From the NCBI GenBank assembly GCA_018714685.1, contig DVNC01000015.1, positions 1 to 44,837 on the forward strand: a stretch of 44,837 nt of DNA, written 5' to 3'. Shown one piece after another: positions 23,965-32,833 of the stretch; the stretch's first letter is position 1, and every line of letters starts with the position of its first letter. The DNA is from Scatocola faecipullorum (GTDB lineage Bacteria; Pseudomonadota; Alphaproteobacteria; RF32; CAG-239). The notes under the pieces are model-generated. The model saw nothing but the letters and a program-made list of their open reading frames with translations. It was not told the DNA's origin and ran no database searches. The translations under genes were made by a program, and so were the position numbers.

Positions 23965-24246
23965 CTACAGATTAACAGTTACAATACCGGATTTCCACGC
24001 CCAATAAACCAGGCCGACCAATATTGCCGCCAGAAAAATCAGCCACTTGAGATTAATACCGCCCAACAAATTATTGGTTAATCCTTTACGGTAATATAAG
24101 CCGTGACGCCCGCCCTGCACATAAGCTCCTTTCGGCCCTGCACCGAGACGCAGCCCTTTGGTACCTAAAGAAACACCGACACCCGACTTTGAAAAATTAA
24201 CCCGTACCGGCCCGAAATTAATTCCTTTTCTGATAAAAAAGCCCAT
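23965..24246 (-). CDS. DUF4236-domain small membrane protein
   Basis: Protein of 93 aa. The N-terminal half, FIRKGINFGPVRVNFSKSG then VGVSLGTKGLRLGAGPKGAY, is the DUF4236 pattern, a short basic glycine-rich domain of unknown function. The C-terminal half has a single membrane segment (LKWLIFLAAILVGLVYWAWK). GGAGGGAAC lies just ahead of the ATG. It starts 15 bp after the opgG stop on the same strand and may be co-transcribed with it. Confidence 0.85.
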   Translation of the reverse strand: MGFFIRKGINFGPVRVNFSKSGVGVSLGTKGLRLGAGPKGAYVQGGRHGLYYRKGLTNNLLGGINLKWLIFLAAILVGLVYWAWKSGIVTVNL

Positions 24247-24261
24247 TTGTTCCCTCCGAAA

Positions 24262-25809
24262 TTACTGCCGCAGCTGATAACTCCAAACCTCGGATATCAC
24301 TTTATTGTTCTCTGCCTTATTGCGCAAAAGCAGACGCAGCTCCGTAATATCCGTATTCGGTTCAATGTCAAAATACAGGCTGGCTCCGTTAATTGAAGGC
24401 GTATACATCAGCCGCACGTTGCTGATTGTTCCCGCCCGGTTGGAAATGTCGGCCCAAATATTGCCGGCGGCAATTTCTTTAGCCACATCAAGCGTGCCGA
24501 AACCACTGAAGTCAATGACAAATTTGCGTCTGTTTGCCAGATACTCACCTTCCAGACCGTCCCCGCCCTTGCCGCTGTGCGTCGCGGTAACTTTTGCCAA
24601 TTCTGGCATAACCGTATCGTCATCCCGCCAATGCATCAGATAATTAAAACGATATTCACCGCCGGCCCGCATCGGCTCGTCCGGCACCCAATACGCCACC
24701 ACATTGTCGTTGGTTTCGCTGACAGACGGAAGTTCGGCCAGCTGAACCTTTCCTTTGCCCCAGTTTTCCAAAGGTTCGATCCAAACGCTCGGACGCTTTT
24801 CATACATAGCTTCAGGGTCAAGATAATCACGGGGATTTCTGTCCCGCTGCATCAGCCCGAAACCTTTCGGACCGTCATCAACGAACGAACTGAGACGCAA
24901 GTGTTTCGAATTGTCCAAAGGCCGCCAGATTTTCTCGCCGTTGCCGTTAACCGCCAGCAGTCCGTCACTGTCATGGACCTCGGGTCGATAATCGTCAAAA
25001 GCCGACTTGGTGTTTTCTCCGTATAAAAACATTGAAGTCAAGGGCGCAATGCCCGGCTTGGCAATATCTTTCCGCGGAAAAAGAACCGCATTAACCCTGA
25101 CCAGCGTTTCGTCCGCTTTCGGACTGACCGTAAAGGAGTAAGCGCCGGAAACGCTTTCACTGTCCAGCAAGGCATAAATGCGGACACTGTCGGCATCTTT
25201 TGCCGGCCGCTCGACCCAGAACTTCTTAAAAATCGGAAATTCCTCCGGTCCGCTTTCCGCCGTATTAATTGCCAGTCCCCGCGCCGACAGCCCGTAATTC
25301 TGGCCTTTGGCCATTGTTCTGAAATAACTGGCTCCCAAAAACGAGATTAACTCGTCATAATAATCTTCACGATTCAGCGGATAATGAAGTCTGAATCCGG
25401 CATATCCGAAATCAGCAGTTTCCCGCCCGGTATCAATCTGATTTCTCCCGAAATCAAACTCTTCGAATTTATAAGGAATTTCTCGAACTTTGCCGTCAGA
25501 TATTTCATAAATTGTCACCGAATGATTAAACAATCCGCCCGGATGATAAAATTGCATTTCAAAAGGAAAATCCTGCCGATACCAAATCCCCTGCTCCCGG
25601 CGAAATCGGATATCGCTATACTGTGCCGGCGTCAAATGCGCCAAATCTTCAGGCAAATGCAGAGTTTCGTCACGATAAGGACGGCGCGAAATTTCTTCCG
25701 CTTCTTCGATAACATGCGAAAAATCAAAACTACCGGCGGCAAGAACAGGATCCATTCCCGACAAAAACAATATTCCCGCCAGAAAAATCAATATAAAACG
25801 ACGACGCAT
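24262..25809 (-). CDS. opgG: OpgG/MdoG-type periplasmic glucan biosynthesis protein
   Basis: Secreted periplasmic protein of 515 aa required in proteobacteria for making or branching osmoregulated periplasmic glucans. A signal peptide (MRRRFILIFLAGILFLSG, cleavage near VLA-AG) precedes the MdoG domain. Family landmarks: LAHLTPAQYSDIRFRREQGI, FQMQFYHPG-like FEMQFYHPGGLF, FLGASYFRTMAKGQNYGLSA, RGLAINTAESGPEEFPIFK and GFGLMQRDRNPRDYLDPEA. The frame is open to 25929, but ATG 25809 is preceded by GGAGAG and gives the signal peptide. The glucosyltransferase partner OpgH is not in the window, so it must lie elsewhere or be absent. Confidence 0.95.
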   Translation of the reverse strand: MRRRFILIFLAGILFLSGMDPVLAAGSFDFSHVIEEAEEISRRPYRDETLHLPEDLAHLTPAQYSDIRFRREQGIWYRQDFPFEMQFYHPGGLFNHSVTIYEISDGKVREIPYKFEEFDFGRNQIDTGRETADFGYAGFRLHYPLNREDYYDELISFLGASYFRTMAKGQNYGLSARGLAINTAESGPEEFPIFKKFWVERPAKDADSVRIYALLDSESVSGAYSFTVSPKADETLVRVNAVLFPRKDIAKPGIAPLTSMFLYGENTKSAFDDYRPEVHDSDGLLAVNGNGEKIWRPLDNSKHLRLSSFVDDGPKGFGLMQRDRNPRDYLDPEAMYEKRPSVWIEPLENWGKGKVQLAELPSVSETNDNVVAYWVPDEPMRAGGEYRFNYLMHWRDDDTVMPELAKVTATHSGKGGDGLEGEYLANRRKFVIDFSGFGTLDVAKEIAAGNIWADISNRAGTISNVRLMYTPSINGASLYFDIEPNTDITELRLLLRNKAENNKVISEVWSYQLRQ

Positions 25810-26006
25810 TTTCTCTCCGATATCCGTTGTTTCCGTTACGGCACCATTTTCTGCAATACCGGAATTGAATAAAAACCAAACGCATTTTCTTGTCAATACA
25901 AGAATAAACATCCTCAGAAAGAAGTACACAATTAAGTTTTTCGTTTACTCGGAAAACTAAAAGGATTATAATAAAACCATATACAAAACAACAACGGGAA
26001 TTTAAC

Positions 26007-26153
26007 ATGAAATATGTTTTAATCGCCGTGTTATTGCTGGGAGCCTTAGCGGCACATCACCACAGTTTCCACGCCGGAGTTGCGCTGCTGGTTACCGTGG
26101 CTGTCGTCATCGCCCTCAAGGACGTTGCCAAAAGCATTAATGCCGGCAAATAA
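26007..26153 (+). CDS. 48-aa hydrophobic peptide
   Basis: The open frame from ATG 26007 to TAA 26151-26153 encodes a small membrane peptide. The first hydrophobic segment is KYVLIAVLLLGALAAH, then a His-rich turn (HHHSFH, residues 17-22), then a second segment VALLVTVAVVIAL and the polar tail KDVAKSINAGK. CGGGAATTTAAC before the ATG could serve as ribosome-binding site. It lies alone between the divergent opgG and the convergent beta-lactamase-like gene. Codon use (GCC, CTG, GGC) fits the genome. No family is recognised; real-gene status rests on composition and position only. Confidence 0.5.
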   Translation: MKYVLIAVLLLGALAAHHHSFHAGVALLVTVAVVIALKDVAKSINAGK

Positions 26154-26222
26154 CATATAAATCCTCCCGGATTTACAAAGGTTCCATACCTCCGCTCTAT
26201 GGATATTAAAAATTTGAGGCCT

Positions 26223-27128
26223 TCAAAACCGCCGATTTTCTTCAAAATGCCGATAAACGATTTTGGATATCCGCGCAATCAGTTCCGCATTGTCCCGGTC
26301 ACTCATCGGCGAGTCCGCAATCATTACGCCCAGATAATACTCCCGACCGTCAGGCAGCCGAACAAATCCGACATCATTATCCGCTATTTTAATCCCGTTT
26401 TCCAACCGGTCGGACGAACCGGTCTTATGCCCAACCACGACATTCGAAGGCAGATATTTCTTTATTTTATCCGCCCCGGTAACCGTTTCCGTCATTAAAG
26501 CCTCAAAAAAACGCTTGTTTTCATTTGTCAGCAGCTCGCTTTCACGCACAACGCGCAGCAACTTAACCACGTCGGCCGGCACCGCCCGGTTAAGATATTG
26601 ATTCCGAATATTTTCATGCATTTCCTGCTCATTAACTTTCAACACAATTCCGGGAAAGCCAAGTCCGCGGACATAATCCTGCGTTGCCCTGATATCGCCG
26701 CCGAACGCCAGCAAAATATCCGTCGCATTATTATCGCTCGCCGATACCATATATTTCAGCAGTTCGGCAACCGAAATTTTAAACGGAACGACCGGATAAT
26801 CCTTTAACATCGGACTGTATGTGTCACGGTTTATCATCTCTTCCGTAACGATCAGAACCTTATCTTTTTCCTGATGTTCCAAAACATTCAAGGCAACAAA
26901 CATTTTAAAAACGCTCATCAGCGGCATCGCCCCTTTGCCGACCGTCAAAACTTTATCGCCGCTCAAAACAGCAATTCCGACACGGCTGCCACTCCCGAAC
27001 GTTGCCAGTTTCAGCTTGAGGTAAAGGGAGTTCTCAATAAGCCAGAAAGCCCATAAAACAAATAATCCCGAACAAATCAGCAAAATTTTTTTCTTCATTT
27101 CCGCTTTCTCTTTTCCGTAATCACGCAT
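26223..27128 (-). CDS. Class A beta-lactamase-like serine hydrolase (subclass A2 features)
   Basis: Protein of 301 aa with an N-terminal signal/anchor (KKKILLICSGLFVLWAFWLI) and a complete set of class A motifs: S72-V-F-K75 (active-site Ser and Lys), S131-D-N133, E167 in VNEQEMHENIRNQYLN, and K235-T-G237. The E-x-x-x-H arrangement after E167 (EQEMH, His at the 170 position) is that of PER/CfxA-like subclass A2 enzymes rather than TEM-like E-x-x-L-N. It would hydrolyse beta-lactams in the periplasm; the spectrum cannot be told from sequence. ATG 27128 has AAGGT upstream; ATG 27098 is an alternative. It is flanked by housekeeping genes with no mobile element, so it looks chromosomal and resident. 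Confidence 0.9.
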   Translation of the reverse strand: MRDYGKEKAEMKKKILLICSGLFVLWAFWLIENSLYLKLKLATFGSGSRVGIAVLSGDKVLTVGKGAMPLMSVFKMFVALNVLEHQEKDKVLIVTEEMINRDTYSPMLKDYPVVPFKISVAELLKYMVSASDNNATDILLAFGGDIRATQDYVRGLGFPGIVLKVNEQEMHENIRNQYLNRAVPADVVKLLRVVRESELLTNENKRFFEALMTETVTGADKIKKYLPSNVVVGHKTGSSDRLENGIKIADNDVGFVRLPDGREYYLGVMIADSPMSDRDNAELIARISKIVYRHFEENRRF

Positions 27129-27206
27129 AAATTACCTTACTTGCTTTGCAGAAGCAAACTTAAGTTCTCGAACACTGGTTCTGTCCGAGAAAGAAAAGCT
27201 CCGCTT

Positions 27207-27240
27207 AAAACAAAAGCCCCTATCTGATGATAAGGCTTTT
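27207..27240 (-). terminator. Terminator following tRNA-Ser
   Basis: AAAAGCC / GGCTTTT arms (27234-27240 and 27212-27218) with an inner TATC/GATA extension around ATCA; the minus strand continues GTTTTAAG. It starts directly after the encoded CCA end of the tRNA. Confidence 0.78.
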
Positions 27241-27242
27241 AA

Positions 27243-27330
27243 TGGCGGAGAGTACAGGACTCGAACCTGTGCATCGTTATTCACGATGACGGATTAGCAA
27301 TCCGCTGCATTACCACTCTGCCAACTCTCC
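27243..27330 (-). tRNA. tRNA-Ser(GCU)
   Basis: 88 nt including an encoded 3' CCA. The acceptor stem is GGAGAGT/ACTCTCC with discriminator G. The anticodon loop TTGCTAA gives anticodon GCU (reads AGC/AGU). The long variable arm TCATCGTGAATAACGATGC is the serine class II type, and the T-arm contains GGTTCGAGTCC. Confidence 0.97.
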
Positions 27331-27402
27331 AGCTGTGGTACGGAGTTATAGATATATTATCTTTTCCGTGCCGTCAATAGCTATTTTCAGTTTTTTACAA
27401 TT

Positions 27403-28182
27403 TTATCCCAGCACGATGCTCAGATAGGTCATAAAAATAAAACCGATTAAAATTGCCGCCGAACTTTTTTCCTCATTGCGGCGGATATACGTCTCCGGCA
27501 GAACTTCATTAATAATCACAAACAGCATTGTTCCGCCCGCCAAAGCCATACCGAACGGAACCAGTTTCGGGCTGAACCCCGTACCGAGAATACCCACCAG
27601 CGCACCCAGCGGCTGCATCAAGCCGCTGACGGCGGCCAACAAAGCGGCCTTAAGACGGGAAAAACGGATTGCCACCAGTGAAACCGCCACCATCAGTCCT
27701 TCGGGAATATTTTGCAGAGCAATACCGACAGCCAAGGCTTTCGGATCAAACAGTTCCTGCCCGGCATAAGCCACGCCGACCGCCAACCCCTCGGGAAACT
27801 TATGAATGGCAATCGCAAAAATAAACAGCAGCGAACTGCGCATATTAATCGCCCCTTCCCCGTGCTTGCCGCTGTATTCATGTTCATGGGGCACGACTTC
27901 ATGCAAAATCCAGATAATCCCAACACCGCCGATTACCGCCAAAACAATCCACAATCCGCCCAGATAGTGATTTGCCTCCACCTGGTTAATACTGGCCGCT
28001 GCCGGCGCCAACAGCGTAAACACCGATGAAGCAAGCATAATGCCTGCCGCAATATTCAGCATAAAATCAATATTTTCATGACTGTAATGTTTTTTGCAAA
28101 AAATCAGAAAGCCGCCCAACCCGGCAAACAAACTGGTAAAAACCGCGGCAATCGTTCCGTGCCACAAAATGCTTTCCGTCAT
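27403..28182 (-). CDS. ZIP-family divalent metal transporter
   Basis: Membrane protein of 259 aa with eight predicted spans. The two metal-site helices carry H127-x2-P130-E131-G (AIHKFPEGLAVGVAYAG) and N158-x-P160-E161-G (LQNIPEGLMVAVSL), the hallmarks of ZIP transporters. A His-rich cytoplasmic loop lies at residues 94-107 (HEVVPHEHEYSGKH). It would import Zn2+ or another divalent ion such as Fe2+ or Mn2+; the ion cannot be decided from sequence. Its ATG overlaps the stop of the Nudix gene by 4 bp, so it is the last gene of a coupled three-gene unit. Confidence 0.93.
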   Translation of the reverse strand: MTESILWHGTIAAVFTSLFAGLGGFLIFCKKHYSHENIDFMLNIAAGIMLASSVFTLLAPAAASINQVEANHYLGGLWIVLAVIGGVGIIWILHEVVPHEHEYSGKHGEGAINMRSSLLFIFAIAIHKFPEGLAVGVAYAGQELFDPKALAVGIALQNIPEGLMVAVSLVAIRFSRLKAALLAAVSGLMQPLGALVGILGTGFSPKLVPFGMALAGGTMLFVIINEVLPETYIRRNEEKSSAAILIGFIFMTYLSIVLG

Positions 28183-28745
28183 ATTTCTCCCTTTTCTATT
28201 TTAGCCATAATCCGCCGATAAGCCGGAAACATCTTCTCTTCGCCCGAAAGCGCAATCATTTCAGCGTTTCTGACCCAGCGCAGAGCAGAATTTTCTTCCG
28301 GCGCCGTCACCAAAGTTTCATGCTCATCGGTCTCAATCAAATAAGTCACGTCAAAATGCAAATGCGCCGGAACAAACTGCCCTCGCTTAACATGCGCCTC
28401 AACCGTCAACACGGATAGACTTACGATTTTATTATTTATAAACAAATTCGTAAGACCTGTTTCTTCATGAACCTCTTTAATTGCGATTTGTTTCAAATCC
28501 CTTTCACCGTCGGCATGTCCGCCCGGCAAAGCCCAAACCCGATATAAATTATGAAAACACATTAAAACCTTATCTCGGCGCGCATTGCTCACCCAGGCGG
28601 TGGCCGTCACATGCCCGACAAGATTTTCCCGGTCATACGACGTTTCGCCAAAGGCTTCCAAAAACTGCAAAAATGCAACTTTATCGGCCGCTTCCCTGTC
28701 ATCACTCGGCAGATAATTTCTGATTGCTTCCGTTAATTCCGTCAC
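28179..28745 (-). CDS. Nudix hydrolase
   Basis: Protein of 188 aa. The Nudix box is PGGHADGERDLKQIAIKEV followed by HEETGL: G-x5-E and (K/R)E-x2-EE-x-G are all present, with Lys for the Arg and one extra residue in the spacer, so it should bind metal and hydrolyse a nucleoside-diphosphate-linked substrate. It uses a GTG start (28745) with GAGAGG upstream, overlapping the kinase stop codon (GTGA). The 3' end overlaps the ZIP transporter start. Substrate unknown. The link to a PfkB-family kinase suggests nucleotide or sugar salvage, which is inference. Confidence 0.9.
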   Translation of the reverse strand: MTELTEAIRNYLPSDDREAADKVAFLQFLEAFGETSYDRENLVGHVTATAWVSNARRDKVLMCFHNLYRVWALPGGHADGERDLKQIAIKEVHEETGLTNLFINNKIVSLSVLTVEAHVKRGQFVPAHLHFDVTYLIETDEHETLVTAPEENSALRWVRNAEMIALSGEEKMFPAYRRIMAKIEKGEI

Positions 28746-29671
28746 CTGAGCCTCTCATTCAAATCCGGACGCACATGCGACCCTGCCTGAGTAAGAACAT
28801 CAACGGCGCAAAGCTGCCCTGCCTCCACGGCCTTTTCAATTGGCATACCGCGGCTCACGGCATAAAGAAAACCGCCGGCAAAAGCATCTCCGGCGCCGGT
28901 GGTATTGACAACGTTTTCTACTTTAAGCGGCTGAAAATGCTGCCATTTTCCCTGAGAGCGGACATCAACTCCGTTTGCCCCCAATGTTTTAACCGCCACC
29001 GGCGGAAGAACAGATTCACCCAAGGCTTCAAACTCTTTTTCATTCCCCAGCAAAATGTCAATATGTTTCATATATTTGGCAAAAAAATCAAACTGTTGCA
29101 CAACAATTTGCGGATCGCTCAGCGTAAAGGCGATGCGAATCAAATTTTTCCGGGCGGCATTTATAATTTTTTTAACGGTCAGCAGATTGTTGTCCAGCCA
29201 ATAACCCTCCATAAACAGCATACGGCTCTCAGCCACCAGTTCCATATTAACGCTGTTAAAGGGAATAATCTTGGACGCCCGCAACTTGGCGCAAATTGAC
29301 TTTTCACCGTCTTTATGCACCAAAACCACCGAACAGCCGGTAGCATTTTCCTTATCAATAAAAAGGCCGGGATAAATATTGTAGTTTTTCAGGCTTTCCG
29401 TAAAAAAGGTGCCGTATTTATCCATTCCGATTTTGCCGATAAAACAGGCTTTTCCGCCCAAGGCCGCAAAAGCTTTCATTGAATTTGCCACCGACCCGCC
29501 GGCAGAAACCTGATTATTTTTGCTGAAATGCAGAATTTCTTCAAACTCGTCTATCCGGGTTCGGAAAAAGCCTCCTCTGTCGGAAATGTGCATATTGGCA
29601 AAAGCCTGATTTTCAGCTGCCAGAGTTGTCAAATCGACAATAGCATTCCCCATTCCGACAATATCAAACAT
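28742..29671 (-). CDS. PfkB-family carbohydrate/adenosine kinase
   Basis: Ribokinase-fold kinase of 309 aa. The N-terminal substrate motif SAGGSVANSMKAFAALGGKA and the C-terminal ATP/anion-hole motif NTTGAGDAFAGGFLYAV (catalytic Asp in GAGD) are intact. GKIGMDKYGTFF is typical of adenosine-kinase-like members, which phosphorylate adenosine or similar nucleosides; a sugar kinase role is not excluded. AAAAGGGGCGGAAG precedes the ATG. It is the first gene of a unit with the Nudix and ZIP genes, each overlapping the next by 4 bp. Confidence 0.92.
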   Translation of the reverse strand: MFDIVGMGNAIVDLTTLAAENQAFANMHISDRGGFFRTRIDEFEEILHFSKNNQVSAGGSVANSMKAFAALGGKACFIGKIGMDKYGTFFTESLKNYNIYPGLFIDKENATGCSVVLVHKDGEKSICAKLRASKIIPFNSVNMELVAESRMLFMEGYWLDNNLLTVKKIINAARKNLIRIAFTLSDPQIVVQQFDFFAKYMKHIDILLGNEKEFEALGESVLPPVAVKTLGANGVDVRSQGKWQHFQPLKVENVVNTTGAGDAFAGGFLYAVSRGMPIEKAVEAGQLCAVDVLTQAGSHVRPDLNERLR

Positions 29672-29747
29672 CTTCCGCCCCTTTTACTAAGTAAAGTTGG
29701 ATAATCAGATTAGTAATAGGATTAAGGGCGGTTAAAGCGAAGTACTG

Positions 29748-29784
29748 CGGCAGTAAAAATAGTCCTGTGGACTATTTTCTGCCG
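29748..29784. repeat. Intergenic palindromic element
   Basis: CGGCAG and CTGCCG (29748-29753, 29779-29784) bracket a perfect 10-bp stem AAAATAGTCC / GGACTATTTT with a TGT loop. It lies in the 242-bp gap between gatB and the kinase gene, which otherwise holds no gene. No T-run follows on either strand, so it is unlikely to be a simple terminator; a REP-like repeat or an RNA structure fits better. Confidence 0.55.
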
Positions 29785-29913
29785 AAAAGCAATGAGACAA
29801 GATGTTGTGAGCCAGTGAAAACGAAGCGAAACAACAACTTAGTCGAAATTGGAACAAGTACGTGAGCATTTAACCGTCCCGTAAATCCTGTACTAATAAT
29901 CAATTAGACAGCT

Positions 29914-31374
29914 TTACATTGACAATTTGGTTTTAAGCAACTCATTAACCACTCCCGGATTAGCTTTGCCGCCCGATTTTTTCATCACCTGGCCGACAAA
30001 CCATCCCATCAAACCAACCTTTCCGCCTTTATAGGCCGCTACATTATCCGGGTTTTCGGCAATAACGGCATCAACCACCGCCTCAATCGCACCGGTATCG
30101 GTCACTTGTTTCAGGCCTTTTTCTTCAACGATTTTCTCGGGATCTTCACCGGTTTCGGCCATAATTTCAAATACGTCTTTGGCTATTTTGCCGGAAATAA
30201 CGTCAGCGCCGATAAGACCGACCAACTGCCCCAGCTGTTTGGCTGAAATCGGGCTTTCTTCAATGGAAATTCCCTTGCGGTTCAGCATTGCGAAAAAATC
30301 GCCCATCAGCCAGTTGGCCACTTTTTTGGCATCCTGCCCTTCTGCGGCTTTTTCAAAGAAATCAGCCGTTTCCTTATTCTCACAAATAACCATGGCGTCA
30401 TACTTCGTCAGCCCCAGTTCATTGACAAAACGGGCTTTTTTTGCATCCGGCAGTTCCACCAAATCACGCCGCGTCTGTTCAATATAATCATCGGTCAGCA
30501 CCAACGGCAGCAAATCCGGCTCCGGAAAATAACGGTAATCATGCGCATATTCTTTTTTACGCAACAGGCCGGTCTTACCGGTCAGCGGATCAAACTTACG
30601 GGTTTCCTGTTCAATGGTTCCGCCGGCTTCATAAACTTCGACATGTCTTTTTGCTTCGTTTTCAATCGCCTGCATAACAAACTTCACGGAGTTTACGTTT
30701 TTCATCTCGCAGCGGCAGCGCAGTTCATCCGAACCGTACGGGCGCACCGAAACATTGACGTCGCAGCGCATGGAGCCTTCATCCATATTGCCGTCGCAGG
30801 TACCAAGATAACGCAGAATGGAACGAAGCTTTTTCAAAAAGGCTCCGGCCTCTTCCGGCGAACGGAAATCCGGTTTGGTCACAATTTCCATCAGGCCGAC
30901 CCCTGCCCGGTTCAAATCAATAAAAGTTTTCTTCGGATCAAGATCATGAATGGATTTGCCGGCATCCTGCTCAATATGCATCCGCTCAATGCCGATATCC
31001 TTGGTCGTTCCGTCTTCCAAATCAATTGTAACCTTTCCCTCGCCGACAATCGGATACTGGAACTGCGTAATCTGATACCCCTGCGGCAAATCGGCATAAA
31101 AATAGTTTTTGCGGGAAAAAGCCGAATATTTGTTAATCACCGCATTCAGCCCCAAACCGGTTTTAACCGCCTGATGAACGCATTCTTTATTTAAGGTCGG
31201 CAGCATACCGGGCATACCGGCGTCAATGAAAGAAACGTTTTCGTTCGGATCGGCACCGTATTCGGTCGATGCCCCGCTGTACATTTTTGATTTTGAAATA
31301 ATCTGGCAGTGAATTTCCAAACCGCAGATAATCTCCCACTTGCCTTTGGCTGTTTCAATAACATAAGCGCTCAT
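29914..31374 (-). CDS. gatB: Asp-tRNA(Asn)/Glu-tRNA(Gln) amidotransferase subunit B
   Basis: Protein of 486 aa. GatB activates the mischarged Glu-tRNA(Gln) or Asp-tRNA(Asn) for amidation. WEIICGLEIHCQI and the PQGYQITQFQYPI, RMHIEQDAGKSIHD and MRCDVNVSVRPYG segments are family signatures. The C-terminal GatB/YqeY helical tail ends with KSGGKANPGVVNELLKTKL. It begins 4 bp after the gatA stop. Its presence implies that the organism makes Gln-tRNA and/or Asn-tRNA by the indirect route. Confidence 0.98.
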   Translation of the reverse strand: MSAYVIETAKGKWEIICGLEIHCQIISKSKMYSGASTEYGADPNENVSFIDAGMPGMLPTLNKECVHQAVKTGLGLNAVINKYSAFSRKNYFYADLPQGYQITQFQYPIVGEGKVTIDLEDGTTKDIGIERMHIEQDAGKSIHDLDPKKTFIDLNRAGVGLMEIVTKPDFRSPEEAGAFLKKLRSILRYLGTCDGNMDEGSMRCDVNVSVRPYGSDELRCRCEMKNVNSVKFVMQAIENEAKRHVEVYEAGGTIEQETRKFDPLTGKTGLLRKKEYAHDYRYFPEPDLLPLVLTDDYIEQTRRDLVELPDAKKARFVNELGLTKYDAMVICENKETADFFEKAAEGQDAKKVANWLMGDFFAMLNRKGISIEESPISAKQLGQLVGLIGADVISGKIAKDVFEIMAETGEDPEKIVEEKGLKQVTDTGAIEAVVDAVIAENPDNVAAYKGGKVGLMGWFVGQVMKKSGGKANPGVVNELLKTKLSM

Positions 31375-31378
31375 AATA

Positions 31379-32833
31379 CTACTTCCTTACAAACTTGGCA
31401 TCAGCTTCCAATGCGGAAGCAATTTTGAATACGGTTGCTTCGTCAAAAGCCCGGCCGATAACCTGTAATCCCAGCGGCAGGCCTGCGGCTGAAAGCCCGA
31501 TCGGCAGACTCAACCCCGGCAGCCCGGCCAAATTGACCGAAACCGTAAACACATCATTCAAATACATATTAATCGGATTTTCCTGCATTGACTTGTCGCC
31601 GATGGGGAATGCCGCCGTCGGCGCCGTCGGTGTCAAAATGGCGTCGCATTTTTCAAAGGCCCTGATAAAATCGCGGCGAATTAACTGGCGAACCTTTTGC
31701 GCTTTCAGATAATAAGCGTCATAATATCCGGCAGACAACACATAAGTTCCGATCATAATCCGGCGTTTCACCTCGGCTCCGAAACCCTCGGTGCGCGTAT
31801 TGATATACAAATCATCCAAATGCTGGCCGGGAACACGCAACCCGTAACGAATGCCGTCATAACGGGCCAAATTGGAAGAAGCCTCAGCCGGAGCAATAAT
31901 GTAATAAGCCGCCAATGCATATTTGGTATGCGGCAGAGAAATATCGACAATTTCCGCTCCGCGGGCTTTCAGCATTTCTATCCCCTTGTCCCAATAAGCG
32001 GCAATCTCGGCATTCAGCCCGTCCGGACGATATTCCGCCGGAATGCCTATTTTCAAGCCTCTGACATCCTGCCCCAGAAAACTTTCAAAATCAGGAACCG
32101 CCACATCGGCCGAGGTACTGTCTTTGGCATCATAACCGGACATCGCCGTCAGCATAATCGCCGCATCGCGGACATCTTTGGCAATCGGCCCCGCCTGGTC
32201 CAGAGAAGAAGCAAAAGCAATAATGCCGTAACGGGAGCAACGGCCGTAAGTCGGTTTGATCCCGGTCACGCCGCAAAAAGCCGACGGTTGGCGGATTGAC
32301 CCGCCGGTATCTGTTCCGGTGGCACCGGCACAGATATTGGCAGCAACCGCAGCGGCAGAACCGCCGGAAGAACCGCCGGCAACCAGCTTTTCATTCTTGC
32401 TCCAGGGGTTGACGGCCGGTCCGTAATAACTGGTTTCATTACTGCCTCCCATGGCGAATTCATCCATGTTCAACTTGCCCAAAACGGCTGCCCCGGCAGA
32501 CAACAGCTTACCGGTAACGGTTGATTCATATTGCGGCACGAACCCGTCGAGAATATGTGAGCAGGCCGTGGTACGAATACCTTTTGTGCAGAACAAATCC
32601 TTAATTCCCAGCGGAATACCCTCCAAAGCTCCGTTGGTTCCGTCGGCATACCGCCTGTCGGAAGCTTTAGCCTGTTCCAAAGCAATTTCCGGCGTTTCCA
32701 GCACATAAGCATTATATTGACGATTGCTCTCCATCGCCTTAATATAGGCAGAAACAACCTCCGTTGCGGTAAAGTCACGTTTTTTCAACCCGTCACGGGT
32801 TTCGGCTATTGTCAGCTTGGTTAAATCACTCAT
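31379..32833 (-). CDS. gatA: Asp-tRNA(Asn)/Glu-tRNA(Gln) amidotransferase subunit A
   Basis: Amidase-signature enzyme of 484 aa that releases ammonia from glutamine for GatB. The Ser-cisSer-Lys triad is visible: Lys in GIPLGIKDLFCTKG (about residue 77), cis-Ser in VAGGSSGGSAAAVAA (about 151) and the nucleophile Ser in GTDTGGSIRQPSAFCG (about 175). The start overlaps by 4 bp the small membrane-anchored protein gene, so the two are translationally coupled. gatC lies one gene upstream. Confidence 0.98.
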   Translation of the reverse strand: MSDLTKLTIAETRDGLKKRDFTATEVVSAYIKAMESNRQYNAYVLETPEIALEQAKASDRRYADGTNGALEGIPLGIKDLFCTKGIRTTACSHILDGFVPQYESTVTGKLLSAGAAVLGKLNMDEFAMGGSNETSYYGPAVNPWSKNEKLVAGGSSGGSAAAVAANICAGATGTDTGGSIRQPSAFCGVTGIKPTYGRCSRYGIIAFASSLDQAGPIAKDVRDAAIMLTAMSGYDAKDSTSADVAVPDFESFLGQDVRGLKIGIPAEYRPDGLNAEIAAYWDKGIEMLKARGAEIVDISLPHTKYALAAYYIIAPAEASSNLARYDGIRYGLRVPGQHLDDLYINTRTEGFGAEVKRRIMIGTYVLSAGYYDAYYLKAQKVRQLIRRDFIRAFEKCDAILTPTAPTAAFPIGDKSMQENPINMYLNDVFTVSVNLAGLPGLSLPIGLSAAGLPLGLQVIGRAFDEATVFKIASALEADAKFVRK

